DNA from: Chrysemys picta bellii
Taxonomy: Eukaryota > Chordata > Testudines > Emydidae
Reading direction: 5' to 3'
Assembly: GCF_011386835.1 (NCBI RefSeq)
Contig: NC_088791.1
Span: 127,510,943-127,574,942, forward strand
Length of the DNA stretch: 64,000 nt
Shown here: in pieces, positions 1-12,775 of the stretch
Layout: each line of letters opens with the position of its first letter
How positions within the stretch are numbered: position 1 is the first letter of the stretch
The notes under the pieces: model-generated
What the model saw: only the letters and a program-made list of their open reading frames with translations
Database searches by the model: none
Told to the model about the DNA's origin: nothing
Made by a program: the position numbers and the translations under genes

Positions 1-3000
1 ACATTTCCTTAATTGTAGTGCTACAACAGTTATTTATTATTTGCAGTAGGATTGCCCTGGTATTCAAGAGCAATTTTAGAAAACCTTTCTCCAATAAATC
101 AAGGTGCACAGCTGGATCTTGCATTGTCTTGTTTCACCTCTCTTTTACTGTATCATTTCTTGTGAAAAGTGAGAGGGGAAAATTATTTGAGTTTCGTATG
201 TGATGCCTCATTGAAATTCTCCAGTAGAGAATAATGTTGTTTCCAACTTGGATGTACCTAAGAAGCTCCTTCTGGTTCCTATCAAATTCAGATGTTAAAT
301 CAAAAAGCAGTGACCCTGGTCAGTCACCGAGAATATGCTGATTTTTGGCAGTGTTGATGTAGCACAGTAGGGAAAGAGCAGAGTAGTACACAGGATATAC
401 ATACAAACATTAGTAAAGTATGCAGAACTTCCATCTTGGCATGAATGAATTTAAATGTTAGCACTCTCTTAATGTCCAGTGGCTGTTCAGTGTTCTGGTA
501 ATTATGTGAGAAGAAATTTGTCGTAATTAGTTGTCTGAACCTTTTCCTTTCTGCTTCTTCCAGCGTTGATCAAGTTATGCTTCTTCCTTGAGGAGAGAAC
601 AGGTCACGAGCCAGATCATTTTAGGTCCTATTTAAGTATCTGAAAACCACTATGAGATGAGTGAAAAAGAAGGTAGTAAAAGGGGGGAGAGGAAGGGGGA
701 TCTCCAGAAGTTTTAGAATACTTCCACAAATATTTCTTTAAATATGGGGAGTGCATTTGCTTTCCTTAAACCTATACCAGCAGCAATTCTTTCAGGTACT
801 CATGGCAAATGTGCTTTGGCTAACCTAACAAGTTAGTCTTTCAAAAAAATGTCAAGTGTAGATAACGGTTTGGGGCCTTCCATTCCTCTTGATGGTATTT
901 CTCTACATGTCTTTTTGTGTGGGATGTACATGATAACTTTTGAAAACCACATCTGATTAATTCCAAAATTTCAGTAAATGTTCTGGGCATCAGTTGGCAG
1001 AATCTTGCTCACTTTTTAGTGAAAACCTCGAGAGGAAAATGAGACATGTAGAGCCCCTCATGTCTGGTTATCAAAGTCCACAGCTTTGAGCAGGTCTATA
1101 ATTGTCTGTAGATCGCAGAACCAATGGATGACAGCCATTAATACCTTTCCATATAAAACCCTTCTTTTGATCCCAGAGGAGGATGGAAGAGTGGAGGGGA
1201 GGATAACACATAAGAATCTGGGGGTGGAAGGGAATTGAGAGATGCAAGAATCCATTGGTGTGCTTGGGAATTTTGGCCTACCAAAGCAATAAAGTGCGCG
1301 CCTTTCTAGACATAGGTAGGCTTAGACAGGAGCAGTCCAAGGGAAATTGAGGGGCCCAGAGCATGACATGGACAAATAGACCCCTTTGGCATGAGGATGG
1401 GGTAGAGGTTCAGGGAGTCCCTAAAATAGAGGGGTCTGGAAGGGTAGTTCACGTGGTGGTGGGGGGGGGGGGGGGAAGTGGAGGAATGCAAGGAACCCCT
1501 GGTGTGTTTTTAATGAGCTCAGCCTACAGAAGCCACAAAGCGTGCGACCCTCTAGCCAACTGTAAAGACAAACTCTGTGATTCAGCAGCAGAACCAAAAC
1601 AAATATAAAAGTTAATCTGAACTTTGTCTTTTAGACTTAAAAGTTTATTCAAGGGGTTACGTTTTTTATGACCATCCTTCTCTGAGGAACAGATATTATG
1701 TGTGCTATTGTGATCTCTGCCTTTGTTACCTCAAGATTTTAGTACTGCAAGGTATTGTGTATGCACTTGCACACTAATATTTTTCTCCTGTGCTTTTGGT
1801 AAGTGAGAAGTACTTCGATGGGTGGGGTGGTGTATCTGGTCTAGAGGACTGTGTGAGGGCACATTTATTTAATTTGCCATTAAATAACTTCATCCTGTAA
1901 ATTGATTTTTTTTTAAATATATTTTATTAGTCTTATGCAAAGCCAACAAATACTTTTGTTCCTCAAACGTCTTTGCCCAAAGGGTATAATTTAAAAGGAT
2001 TTTGAAAATCCTATTAAGAGTTGCTAGCGAGGCACTATGTTTTTTTGGTTTCATTAGTGGTTAGAGATTTAGATTGGACAGAAGAGGAGAATTTATGAAC
2101 GCAATCTCTCTTCAAAGTTTGGATGGTCTACCCTGTCAGTACAAATGCTACATTTCAAATACATTGTAGACTACAGAAAAAATTACTATTTCATTCCCAA
2201 GTATTTTGGTTTGAATTACAATGATACAAATAATGTGATGTATTCTCACTGAAGTCTTCTTTTGAAGATGAAACATTTAATATAGTGTGGTAGGAAGAGG
2301 ATCACCATCATTCCATTTTCTGACGTGCAAGACACTGCTCTGTAAGGTTGCTAATGAATACAAATCGACTTAAATCTGGAGCACTACATTTTATGATAAA
2401 GTTGATTGCTTACACCCAGCGTTGGTTGGACCAAACTCATTGCTCATCTGGCATGTTTAGCATATACTGGGCTTAAATGTGGCTTATACCATTTCATCTT
2501 GGCTACCTCTCAAACTTAGTTTGGCACAATATATCCTTTGTGCTATTGTAAGAGTTTGAATTGAACATCTCCTATGTTTATCTACTTGTGAGCACTTGAT
2601 TTTTTTTAGGATTTTAGCCAAACACTTAATCTAAAGACAGCCCAGGAAATTGGCATATTTAACACTATTCATTTGTTACTGTATTCTGTTTATATAACAA
2701 TTCTAATTTTCACCATTTCCTTTACTAAATTGCAGTGGTCACCAGTTTATCCCAGTGGGTCTGCTGTTGGGCTCTGAGCGCAATTAAACCTTTCTGAAGC
2801 ATGGTGTGTGTATCTGAACTGCCTGATATTCAGTTAGCAAGTCATAAACAAACACCTTTTTATTTTAAACTTGGTGAGGGGGGTGGGAGGCTTGTTGGCT
2901 CTTTTTTTAAGACTACAAAACAGAAGAGTGGGGAGTCTTTAGATATTAACTTTTATTTTTTTCCTGTTTCACTACCACCAAAATCTCCATGCATAGCAGC

Positions 3001-3473
3001 AGCGTAAAGGCGGTTTCTGTGTGCCTTTGTGCATGCCTCTCTTCCTCCTCATCCTAATATCTCTTTTGGTGTTGTGTGCTTCAAATATGTTAGCACTCCA
3101 ATATTTTTATACTTACTCTACATGAGTTAATGGCAATGTGGGAGGATGGGAGAGGAGAAGAAACCTAAATGTGGTGGTGGAGATATCTGGGGGTATGAAT
3201 GAAAATTTTAACTTTGGGATCAAGAAAGACAAACAGAACTGCTATGTCCATATTTATAGGCTGAATCCATAAAGGCACTTTCTGAAACATATACCAGAAA
3301 GGTCCAAAATGCGGGTTGTGAATCATTGTACTTCTCTCTTTAGGGCTTGAGTCTCCTAGCAGTGTGTAGAGGACTAGCATGCATAGAAGGGAAAGTAGAC
3401 CTCTACAAAGTTGAAATGCTTATGCTTTATTGAGTAATGCATGTTAGGAGTGTGATGTCTTTTCACCACCTAT
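1..3473. other. ATXN10 intron, 5' part; no gene seen
   Basis: AT-rich intronic sequence. Methionine-started readings of 60-81 codons on both strands show no recognisable domain and no conserved composition. A run of about 15 G lies at 1461-1475. I did not find the ATXN10 exon that should precede 7252, so it is presumably upstream of the window. Confidence 0.6.
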
Positions 3474-3740
3474 AGGGGTTTTTCTACACAGCCGGCAAAA
3501 CATCCCAGAAGGGTGTAATTTGTACAGCACAGTAACGTACTGCTCTAACTGCCCCTGCTGGCATGCTCTAAAAGGTATTTAGAGTGTGTTAATTCAGTCA
3601 GTCCTGTTTGAAACAGGACTATATCAATGTGAACCAGATACCATTTAGAGTGTGCCAGCAGGGTCTACACAGCATATTAGAGAGTGCTACAAATCATAGT
3701 CCTCTAGTGTGCTTTGCTGGTGCATTGTGTAGACAGGCCT
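3474..3740. mobile_element. MITE-like element with imperfect terminal inverted repeats
   Basis: The left end AGGGGTTTTTCTACACAG pairs imperfectly with the right end, which read on the other strand is AGGCCTGTCTACACAATG. Internal blocks are also inverted: TGCTGGCATGCTCTAAA on the left against TTTAGAGTGTGCCAGCA on the right. The terminal CTACAC motif is shared with the element at 41661-41936. No clear target duplication survives, so the boundaries are approximate. Probably an old non-autonomous DNA transposon. Confidence 0.5.
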
Positions 3741-4219
3741 CAAGTACTAGCAGATTTTAAGAATAAGACAAAAATCCAAGAATTCTAAACTGAAAAGCCT
3801 ACAAGTGTGGATTTAACCTTTAACTGCAGAATTGAAAATTGGAACATAAAACACATTTCCTTGAGTGCAATTTTGCTGTATCCCACTGGTGGAAGAGATT
3901 TTCACATGAGGCTAAAACCAACTGTGGGAAGTATGTTTTCATAAAAGCAAATTCAGCTACTGTTTTGTGGATTTCTTCATCATCATAATAAGATAGTCCT
4001 ATTTTGGTGTATTGTGAGCTATTAAATGCAGATCCTTTGGTGTTGATGTTGCTATTCATAAAGTCTGAAAAGGGATTTCTTGCTTGTTCATGTGCTTCAG
4101 GTTTTGTTGGTTACTTAAATTTCTTGGGAATTTACAATTTGGGAGCCATGTATGGACTGAGGAAAATGTACCTCTATGGTGATTGATATTCCGTGGTCTA
4201 ATCGAGAACAGTAAGGGCC

Positions 4220-5310
4220 TGTCACCTTTTCCCTGCAGCTTGGGGTGCCTCACAATGCTTTGTTGCTGTAGTTCCCACATGGGTCACTCTCAAACAGCTT
4301 GCCAGTATGTAGGTCACGCTCTGAGTGACTGGGGGAATAGCGACAACCCTGGTTCAGCAACTCTGACCCCAGCAGCCTGTCAGGCAGCCCAGTAGCCACA
4401 CTCTGGGTTCTAGCAGCCTAGGTTACTATTTGCAGGGTGACCCAACACACTCCTAGTCTTCTCCCCCAAAGATGTGTTCTGCGCCGTCCAGCCCTCTCCT
4501 ACACAGTTCAGATATAGTAGGTCCATCGCTCTTCTAAGGAGATCAGTATACAACAGTTTGCTACCCTAGTTACCCACACAGTTTACAACACTGGATTAGT
4601 TTTGATTAAAGAATAAAACAAGTTTGTTTAACTACAAAGAGAGAGGTTTTAAATGAGTATAAACAAGTATAAAGCATTAAAACAGACTAGACTTGGTTCA
4701 AGGTGAAATTCTTACCGCATGCTTCCAGCAACAGGACTAACCAAATTTCAGGTCAGGATCTCTCCCGAAGTTAAATGGGCTGGTTTCTTTTGTCGTCGTC
4801 TTAAGGAAAGAGTGAGAGCTGGATGGGGAGAGATACCTAGGGTGTTTTTGCCCCTCACTTTATAGTCCAGTCCCTCTTTGAAATGCATTTTCCTGAGCAT
4901 TACCCTTAGATAAAGTTCATTCTGGCTGTGAGGTTGGAGTCTTATGGTGAAAGACGTTTTCATGCTGTTTGCTAAGATGCAGATCTGTTTGTTCCTGTCC
5001 CCCTTCCTTGCCAAAGAATGGCCACTTGATTGGCGATTGCTAATCAACTTTGATGACACCTAGCTAGAGGTGTCAGTTTGTCCTTTGTCTTTGAAAATCT
5101 GGTTTACCCAGACTTGCGTGGTGAACATATTTCAGACCTAATTTCAGCTTTGTAATTTTACATATGATGTTGCTACACACATTTCACCATGATGTTATTG
5201 ACCAGGAAGTTATTAGTTTTCAATGATACTTCACAAGGCATATTTTGTACAAAGATTATTACAGTAGTATGTAGGATGTGATTATAGGGGTGCAGTCAGT
5301 CATTATGGTG
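4220..5310 (-). mobile_element. Solo-LTR-like element (endogenous retrovirus remnant)
   Basis: Non-coding stretch resembling the LTR at 51474-52613 in the opposite orientation. Both carry, near the 5' end, a block around GTACAAA and GAGGTATCAT (here, on the minus strand, at about 5255-5215). Both have a TATAAA-type box roughly 400-430 bp inside (here TATAAAG on the minus strand near 4859-4865). No gag, pol or env remnant adjoins it. Ends are approximate, with no target duplication found. The LTR call is inference from architecture and from memory of reptile repeats. Confidence 0.42.
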
Positions 5311-7251
5311 TTCATATGCATAATGGGGATTTAGGTGCACGACTTCCATTTTGGTCAGTGGAAGTTGTATACTAAAACCATGTAAATTATTCCATTACTG
5401 TGTAGAGATTTACTATAGCCATGCATATGATCAATACTTATACATAATTGTTAATGCATATTTACATAATATATCACAATTGTATTATCATAAAAATCTA
5501 TCATTCGTTAAACTGCAGCATAGAGTCTACTATACATAATATTTCTATCTATTGTGCTTTCTTCTTTGGAGGTCCCAGATTTCTTTACCATCACTTCTGG
5601 TCATGTGTGGTTTTTAAGTGTAGCTACAGCAAAAAGTTTAAGCATAGATAGCTTTCTTACCATTACTAGTTGGCTTTGGGGCCATTGAAAGAACTCCCAT
5701 TGACTATCATGGCACCAGCATGTTGTCATGTTGTTGATTGATGGAGATATCAGATCCTCACAATTATGTCTGCTATCCCAGGCTAGAAATGTCCTTTGCA
5801 GTATTGGCTGTGCGGAGCAATAAGGTTCAAGGGCCCAAAAGTCTACTAATTCCAGCTTGCTGTTGAAAAAGTCCTGTGCAAACTGACATTATCAGAAAAA
5901 ACCCAACATTTTAAATCTCATGTCTACCTATGTGGTGGTACTCTTTTCCTCCATTATATGCACAAATAATGAAAACAGTTCCATTATAAAATGTGCCCCC
6001 CCCCCCCCCAAATCACATTTCTCAGTAAATAGAACATGAATCATGGGTTGTGAAACCCATATATGTCACAGGACCTTGTACTCTTTGATTGCTCCAGACT
6101 TGGTTGAGTTTTTGTATTCCAAACAGACCTTTTATTAAGGCTGGAGCAGTTCCATATGATTTCCAGGGCACCTATGTATTGAATACACAAGATGCTGTGG
6201 ATCACCCCTGCAACTTTTATGCAAAGTGGAGCAAAGGAGAGGAGGGAGAGTTGGGAGGAGAGGGAGTTGGCTGGCTTTTTCAGTAGTCCATCTTGTGGGC
6301 TTCAAGATATCCTGTTTTTGTCATATGACTCAGTCTAATTATTTTGGATTGGTAATCAAAGGTTGAATAAAATGTACTCTATTTACTGTAAGTATATAAT
6401 GCAGCATGTTTAATTATATATGTAGCATGCTGTCAGTGCTGCTAGAAATTTGATTTGAAAATAAACATGTTCAACTAGTTTGTTTGCAGAGCCAAGAATC
6501 TTGATAGTGAATTTAGCGAGGTCACCATTTTACCATATAGTTGGTACACATAACACTGGATGAGTTACTGGTACAAGTAAGGCTTAGAAAGTCAGTCTAA
6601 TGTGGGCATTAGTACAAAGATAACTGTACCTGTAAGTCACTGCCTGACAGCTTCCAAAAGTTAGTTTCTAATATTGGTTTAAGATCTTGTTATACAACAG
6701 AGATGTTTTCTTTGTAACCTGAGAATAGTATTTTACTGCTTTATGTCTGAAAAAATCAGTGTCCCTCTGTGTTTCTGAGTTGTTAGAATTTTTTAAGAGA
6801 AAAAAGAATTATGTAGCACAATTCTCTTGATTATTTGTTAGGTTTAGAAGCTTTGCTTCTGAGATGAATGGTATAACAATTTTCAATCTTGGCTTTTTGC
6901 TGAGGTCTATAAAGACTTGGATTGATGTTTTATTACTTGAATTATGGTAAGATTTTTCTTGTCTATAACTGGAAAAAGACTTGTCCAGCTTTCCTTCAAT
7001 TGCTTGAGTAAATCTGAGTTGCAGTGATACAGATTGGTCTGTACCCAGTGGAGGATGTGTTTAGAATGTGAATAATTAGGTGTGTTGACTGTTTGTATCA
7101 GTTAGCAGGTAACACTAGTAACATGAAAGAAGCCATGTACTAATTAAAATTACAAACGTCCAAAACAGTAATATAAACAGACATAGAGGAAATGCGAAAT
7201 AACTACATTTTCACTGTAAAACCAATAATGCTTTTTTCTTCTGTTCTTTAG
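5311..7251. other. ATXN10 intron; no gene seen
   Basis: AT-rich intron sequence leading to the exon at 7252. It holds a run of 14 C at 5996-6009 and otherwise no repeat or ORF I can identify. Confidence 0.6.
5996..6009. repeat. Poly-C tract (14 C)
   Basis: Uninterrupted C run in intron sequence, followed by AAATC. Confidence 0.9.
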
Positions 7252-7332
7252 GTTCTTGATTGTTACAGACCATTTGCTGAAATGTCCAGAGCTGGTAAAA
7301 GTCATGTATGCCAAACTGAGCAATCAAGAAAG
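7252..7332 (+). CDS. ATXN10: ATXN10 internal exon (A)
   Basis: Internal coding exon of ataxin-10, a cytoplasmic armadillo-repeat-like protein linked to neuronal survival and to spinocerebellar ataxia type 10. A pyrimidine-rich tract ending in AG precedes it and GTAACC follows. The first base completes a split codon. The next 80 bases read FLIVTDHLLKCPELVKVMYA and end in KLSNQE plus two bases of an Arg codon. From memory the human segment is FLIITDLFLKSPELVQAMFP followed by KLNNQER, so the match is close and gap-free. The exon is too short to stand out as an ORF. The upstream exon is not in the window. Intron phase is 2 on both sides. Confidence 0.93.
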
Positions 7333-10300
7333 GTAACCCCAAAAACCAATGTGGCTTTTAGTATTTAGCATTCCATATACAGTATCCTGTTCACATGATT
7401 GAAAAACTGTGTGGTTTCGTAGCTGGCACATCATCTCTAAATACATGTTTCTATGTCAGTAATGGTTTTAAATTGGTTGGTTAACATTACAGCTTAGCCA
7501 CAACTGGCAGTGATTTATGTAGGGTTGCAGAATCCAGGTTGGCGCCATTACTCAATAAAGAAATACAAAAAAAAAAAAAAAATTAAAGGCAAGATTTCAT
7601 GCTTGTGCCTTGATTTCATAAGAGCACCGCACCCTGCTACATTTTAGAGCTGCATTTGAAATATCCTCAGCTGTTCGTATCACAGTTGTGATAACTAGAA
7701 ATTAAAAGGAAGTCTGATAGAATGGATTTACTGTAGTTGGTGTGCTTCAGTCTGTTCAGTTGAAAATTATAGACATGTATTTGCTTATGATTACTTAGTG
7801 TTTTTTTTTAAGATCTTCATTGCACATTTGAAAACTTGAGTCTAGAAAAAACAAAATAAGCATATTCATCTGTAAAGACTCTGGTTTTTACAAGGGGGAA
7901 AGTGTAAAATTTACTTAAGGTTAGAATTATTAACTCTTGAGAATCTTGCAATATAAGCAGGGGGGAGGTGGTTTAGATAGGAGAGAGCTTGAGCTTCTCA
8001 TAGTCCTGTGCACTTTATATTGCATATTTTTACCCTTATTAAAAGTTGCCACTATCCTTCCCATTACCATCAGTGGGACAGAAGCCACAAGATTGCATGA
8101 ATTAGGTTGACTACCATCTCCTATCGCTTTTGTAGGTGCAAGATGCTGTAGAGGTGGTCACCCATCTCTTCATTGTTTTCTATGGGACTATTGTCAGGCT
8201 GCCCTCAGAGAAGATGGCAGCTCCCTGGGCAGTATGACTTAAAAACTGGACAGAGAACTATGAAAAGGCAGGGAGAGTGGGAGAATGGAATGGGTTGAGA
8301 ACTATAGGGGAAAGAGCAAAAATATAGGGGTAGGTTTAGGACAGAAGACTGTAAGGAGGGCAGGAGACTAGGTGGAGCAGGGAGGGTGCCTGGCAGAGGA
8401 TGGGCTGACAGAATGGGGAAGAATAACAGCTTATCTCCTACCGCCCCCAGAACCAGGGAGTCCCTACTCAGACAATCAGTCGGAAGGGAAAAGTGGCTAT
8501 TTTAAACCTCAAGCATTTTTGAGGGGTGTAACTAGTGATTTTTTGTGCGATTATTTGGTACTGAGTTAGATTGTTAATTTTTAATTGTAGCAGTGGAAAA
8601 GTTTGCTTGATTCGTCAGTTCTTGGAAAGGTGTCGGACTGCCAGATTCCATCTGTAGCATGTGACTTGTCATAGTAAGGTGCTATGCTGCTACAGCTGGT
8701 CGACCTACTGAACAAACATTTTCAATGCACTTATTACACCTATTATGAATCACAAGAATTCTGCAAATCAGCAATCAAAGTTAACAAACTAAAAAAAAGG
8801 AAAATTAATCAAAATGTGCAGATAGTTCATCTGAAAATGGTTAGTTTAGTTTTAATTTAAGAGTTATATATAATGTACTAGTAAATGTGCTGCAAAATAT
8901 TTTGTAAGATCTTTAATATTACTAAGATCTCAGAACTCTGCTATTGAATCTTATGCCTATAATTCCCTTTGTCATATTTCAGAGTGTATTCTGTCTCACA
9001 TGACCAATGAGAGAAAAAGTCCAGTGCATGTAAAAATGTCCTGACTGCCCTTAGCTGGACAGAAAAGAGGCATTGTAAACCAGAGCATGGGGCATTATTG
9101 TCTCATTCTGAGACAAGTCAGAGAAACTTCACTACAAGGGTGCCACCTTGGGTGTCCGTTAAAGCTGACTTTATGGATGAGGACAGAAGGGATGCAATAT
9201 TGAGGTGTCTGGGATGACAATTTAAGCTTACAAATACATACAAACTCTCTCTGTTACCTGTATATGCTGTATATTTCACATTAAATATACTTATTTCAAA
9301 TCTGTTTACAGGAAATTAACTATGTTGATAGCATTTGTTGGTACACAAATTAGTGGTGGCCCTTAAAAACTTGCCAGTTGCCTTAGAGAACTAAAGTTTA
9401 TGCAATTGGAGAACTGCAGTATTTGCACTAGTCAAGGTATTTTCTGTAATCAGGGCCCAATGCACTTGTGATGCTGAGGCACTTGCCAAAGAGTTGCCCT
9501 GCTTGCTGTGGAAATGAGCCCCAGAATCTAAAGTTTCAATTAAAAAACACATACATTTCTGCCCTTTATAGCTATGAAGAAAAATATTCAAATGTTAATT
9601 GAATGTACCCAATATGGTGACGCGTGCCTAAGTCTGCAGATAGCCTGCAACAGTAGCTCTGAGTGGTCTGAACTGCCCATCTATCTCAGTGATGTTCTAG
9701 CTCTGAAAACTAATGATTACACTTAAATGTTTGTGTTAACAGAGTTATTTCTCTGTTGATAATTGTTGCAGAAACATCCAACCAGAATAATATGGTGAAA
9801 GATTTTCTTTAAGAGCCAGTTGAAATGTGCCAAATTCCAGAGACTTCCTCAGCTATTCCGCAATATTTTGCAGAAATTTTAATAGAAAAGTTTCTTTAAA
9901 ACAAATCTGTGTAGAACATGCACAACACTAATTAGTTCTCTAAACTAATTGCATGTTAGAATTTTTTAAACTAAAGTGTACAAATTTACCATGTTTTTTT
10001 TTTTTTTTTTTTTTTTTTTAAGGGAAAATCCTCTCCTTCATATCGAATCTTTTTATTCCCGTAGAGATCTTCCAGTTGCCCTTAATCTTTTTTTATTCCC
10101 TTCACTCTTAAATTAAGAACAAACAAACAAACAAAAAACCCCAATCAACCACCCAACCTTCAGGTGTTTGATAGAACTTTCAATTATTTGCATCTTGCTG
10201 TTTTGGTTTTATTTGAAAGGACGCAGAAGCACATCACAGTGAATGGTGCAAACCTTAGTAAAATTTTCAGCAGTAAAACAGTTCCCAAACAGTTTCTATT

Positions 10301-10699
10301 TTGAAAAGTTAATTAGTATAAATGGCATCATTATTCAGCATACATACTACTTTGCTGTATTCAGAGTCCTATCTGCTTACTGGTAGTAATAAAAATAGTG
10401 TTTTTTTTTTATTATTACTTTTTACTCTGATTAGTACTGCAGAGCCAACATTTCTAAAGGATAGTCAGCTGGATTATATTCCTTCACGTCTTTAGTAAAT
10501 TCTGGTGAGTTGCACTTGTACCAGCCCCTTTAAGGTGTAATTTGAAGACATCACTGTTAGGCCCTCAGTTACACTTTCCCCAACTTACCTTGCAGAACCT
10601 TTAGTACTGAAGATGCACGAGAAGGAAAGTTCTGAGGTTAAATTCACAGGGCTGGCAGTTAACAACCTCTTTTTAGGTCATCTTTTCTTATCTGTTATC
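7333..10699. other. ATXN10 intron; no gene seen
   Basis: AT-rich intron between exons A and B. Contains poly-A at about 7567-7581, a purine-rich patch around 8220-8420, and poly-T at 9994-10019. Short ORFs at 8372 and 9391 show no recognisable feature. Confidence 0.6.
9994..10019. repeat. Poly-T tract (26 T)
   Basis: Uninterrupted run of 26 T followed by AAGGG. It could be the antisense tail of an old retroposed copy, but no recognisable retroposed sequence adjoins it. Confidence 0.9.
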
Positions 10700-11417
10700 T
10701 TCTGGTCTTCAAACAACCCCCCAACCTCACCAAGCTCATCATCAGAAGCAAGCTCCCCACAAACAAAGACACACCAACTTAAAGCGGCACCAGCCCCTTC
10801 CATAATAGATGCAAAACTTGCAGACATATCTCCACTGCTACAATGATTAATATTCCCCACAACACACTTTTCAAGATCTCTGGGTCCTACACATGCTTGT
10901 TACAACATGTGGTGTACCTCATCTATGCAACTAAGAACTATGTGGATGAAACAAGACAATCACTACACACTCGAATGAATTCACACAAAAACACTTTATC
11001 ACCTATGGACCAATACTTTTCACAAAACAATCACTTAGTATCTGACCTCTTAGTCCTTGCCATCAAAGGAAACCTCCACAATACTTTCAAAAGATGTGAC
11101 TGGGAACTTAAATTCATATCTTTGTTAGATACTAAAAATCATGGACTCCATAAAAACACTAGGTTTATGGCCCACCGACCATTCTTTGTCCTATGACTGC
11201 AGAAGTGTTAACTGCCCATTTCACCTTGAATTATTTCTGGCAATGTGTGTTAACTCCTTATGCTTAATCTGTTCCACCCTTGTATTTAGCTGAGATGCTT
11301 TGAATACTTTTCCCAGACCTGAAGAACAGCTCTATGTAAACTTGAAAGCTTCTTTTACCAGCAGAATTTGATCCAATAAAAGATATTACCTCACCCACGT
11401 TGGCTCACCTTCTCTCG
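10700..11417 (+). mobile_element. Penelope-like element, 5'-truncated 3' part
   Basis: 3' part of a Penelope-like retroelement. In one frame from about 10712 it reads NLTKLIIRSKLPT, typical of the end of the RT region, then an in-frame stop, then the Cys linker RCKTCRHIS, then a GIY-YIG nuclease. The non-coding tail runs to about 11417 through AATAAAAGATATTACCTCAC, a block also found at the inverted ends of the small insertion at 18559-18760. Family assignment comes from the motif order; the 5' boundary is approximate. Confidence 0.72.
10807..11196 (+). pseudogene. GIY-YIG endonuclease domain of Penelope-like element (decayed)
   Basis: Open reading of about 130 codons starting with the Cys motif RCKTCRHIS at 10807 and ending at the stop near 11196. 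The nuclease begins VVYLIYATKNYVDETRQSLH, matching the family pattern VYLI, then YVGET, R and H. The invariant Gly of YVG is Asp here, and a few codons before NYV are missing relative to related copies I remember. Later landmarks HFSQ-like (YFSQNNHLVSDL), KGNLHNTFKRCDWELKF and DTKNHGLHK are present. In PLEs this domain nicks target DNA to prime reverse transcription. The Gly-to-Asp change and the upstream stop suggest it is dead. Confidence 0.7.
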
Positions 11418-11515
11418 ATATTTTCTATATCAAATATGCTCAGTTTACTTTCATAGAACTCTACAATGCTATTTTTTCAGAATGTCTTTCAGAGTAGAAT
11501 TGACATCCATTTGAA

Positions 11516-11682
11516 AAAATGACCAGATTTTAGACTGAGGAGGTTACTGAGTTTAATACCCTCAAGCATATGCATGTCTAAGGAGTCAAGTCATTCATAG
11601 ATTTTTATAGACAGAGGGAACTATTACGATCTGACCACCTGCATAACACATACTATTGAATGTTCACCCAGAATAGAACCTA
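11516..11682 (-). repeat. Left arm of a ~165-bp inverted duplication (contains CR1 3' end)
   Basis: Read in reverse complement, this segment matches 12694-12861 over about 165 bp with a modest number of differences. Shared blocks include AAGCATATGCATGTCTAAGG, GGAGTCAAGTCATTCA and GAGGGAACTATTAC. The inner part (about 11597-11660) is a minus-oriented CR1 3' end. The outer part is flanking sequence, so the two arms are not simply two independent CR1 insertions. Confidence 0.8.
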
Positions 11683-12177
11683 GTAATAGCTATGTTTCAG
11701 ATTTAACACTGGTGGTTGCTCTCACTTTCAATGCTATCATTCATTTACAAACTCTAGAAAGCAGCACTGTGTTACATTGATTGTTGTGAACTCTTTATGG
11801 TAGTGGTTGCATGATGTCCTTGCCAGTAAGGTGAAATCAGGAAGAACTAGGTTCAATTTGTATTGGAAAAAGTTCAAATTATATTCATGGCATAGAAACA
11901 GAAGTTAGATAAAAAACATAAAGTACTCTTTCTGGAAGGTTACAATGATAACGTGTACTAATCACAACAATCAAGAGTCAAAGCAAGCTGCTCCATGAGA
12001 CAAAGGCACAGTCACTCCACCCTGTGTTAGGTTGGCCTTTTCCAGAATGACTCTGATTGCACACTTCTACACACAATCCCCTGGCCTTCAAGCAAGATCA
12101 GGAACCACTCTCTGTGCTCCACCCTGTTCTTAAATGGATAGCTTACAATTCCAACACAGTCCTCAATATATCACAGC

Positions 12178-12292
12178 TAGGGTGACCAGATAGCAACTGT
12201 GAAAAAATGGAATGGTGTAGAGGGTAATAGGCGCCTATATAAGAAAAAGTCCCAAAAAAGCCCCTTTGAAAATGGGACATCTGGTCACCCTT
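12178..12292. mobile_element. hAT-type MITE, copy 1
   Basis: 115-bp element with terminal inverted repeats TAGGGTGACCAGATAG and, at the right end, ACATCTGGTCACCCT. It is flanked by a perfect 8-bp direct duplication ATCACAGC (12170-12177 and 12293-12300). 8-bp duplications are diagnostic of hAT transposons. The interior matches the copy at 47819-47941, including TATATAAGAAAAAGTCCCAA. It has no coding capacity. It sits immediately before the CR1 fragment at 12302. Confidence 0.85.
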
Positions 12293-12301
12293 ATCACAGC
12301 T

Positions 12302-12775
12302 GAGAAAAGAGCCACAAGAATAATTCCAGGTCTGGAAAACCTGCCTTGCAGTGAGAGACTTAAGAAGCTCAGTCTATTTAGCTTATCTAAGAGAAGTTCA
12401 GAAGTGTCACTTGATTACTCTCCTAAGTACCTACATGAGAAGACTTCTAATAGTAGACATTGCCTTAAAGACATCATAAACTCCAGTGGTTAGAAGTTGA
12501 AGGTAGACAAATTCAAACTGGATATAAGTTGTATGTTTTGAACGGTGAAGGTAATTAACCACTGGAACAATTTAACAAGTTATGTGGTGGATTATCCATT
12601 ACTCAAAATCTCTTTAAGTTCAGGTTGGTTGTCTTTCTAAAAGCTATGTTCAAATTCAACCCAAGTTTATGGACTTGAAGCAAAAATTACTTGGTGAAAT
12701 TCTACAGTATGGATTATGCAGGTGGTCAGATAGTAATAGTTCCCTCTGTCCATAAAATCTGTGAATGACTTGACT
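12302..12775 (+). mobile_element. Old CR1 LINE 3' fragment
   Basis: An open reading starting before KRATRIIPGLENLPCSERLK and continuing LSLFSLSKRS corresponds to the C-terminal part of CR1 ORF2. In the younger copies here it reads RATKMIRGLERVPYEERLKR and LGVFSLEKRRL. The fragment ends in the CR1-like 3' end near 12775. It is heavily diverged, so it is older than the CR1 copies at 43886 and 53419. Confidence 0.7.

Noticed and set aside
4748..5059. 103-codon minus-strand ORF
   Set aside because: Falls in an LTR-like repeat and resembles no known protein.
1..7251. Search for the preceding ATXN10 exon
   Set aside because: No AG/GT-bounded segment with recognisable ataxin-10 sequence was found.
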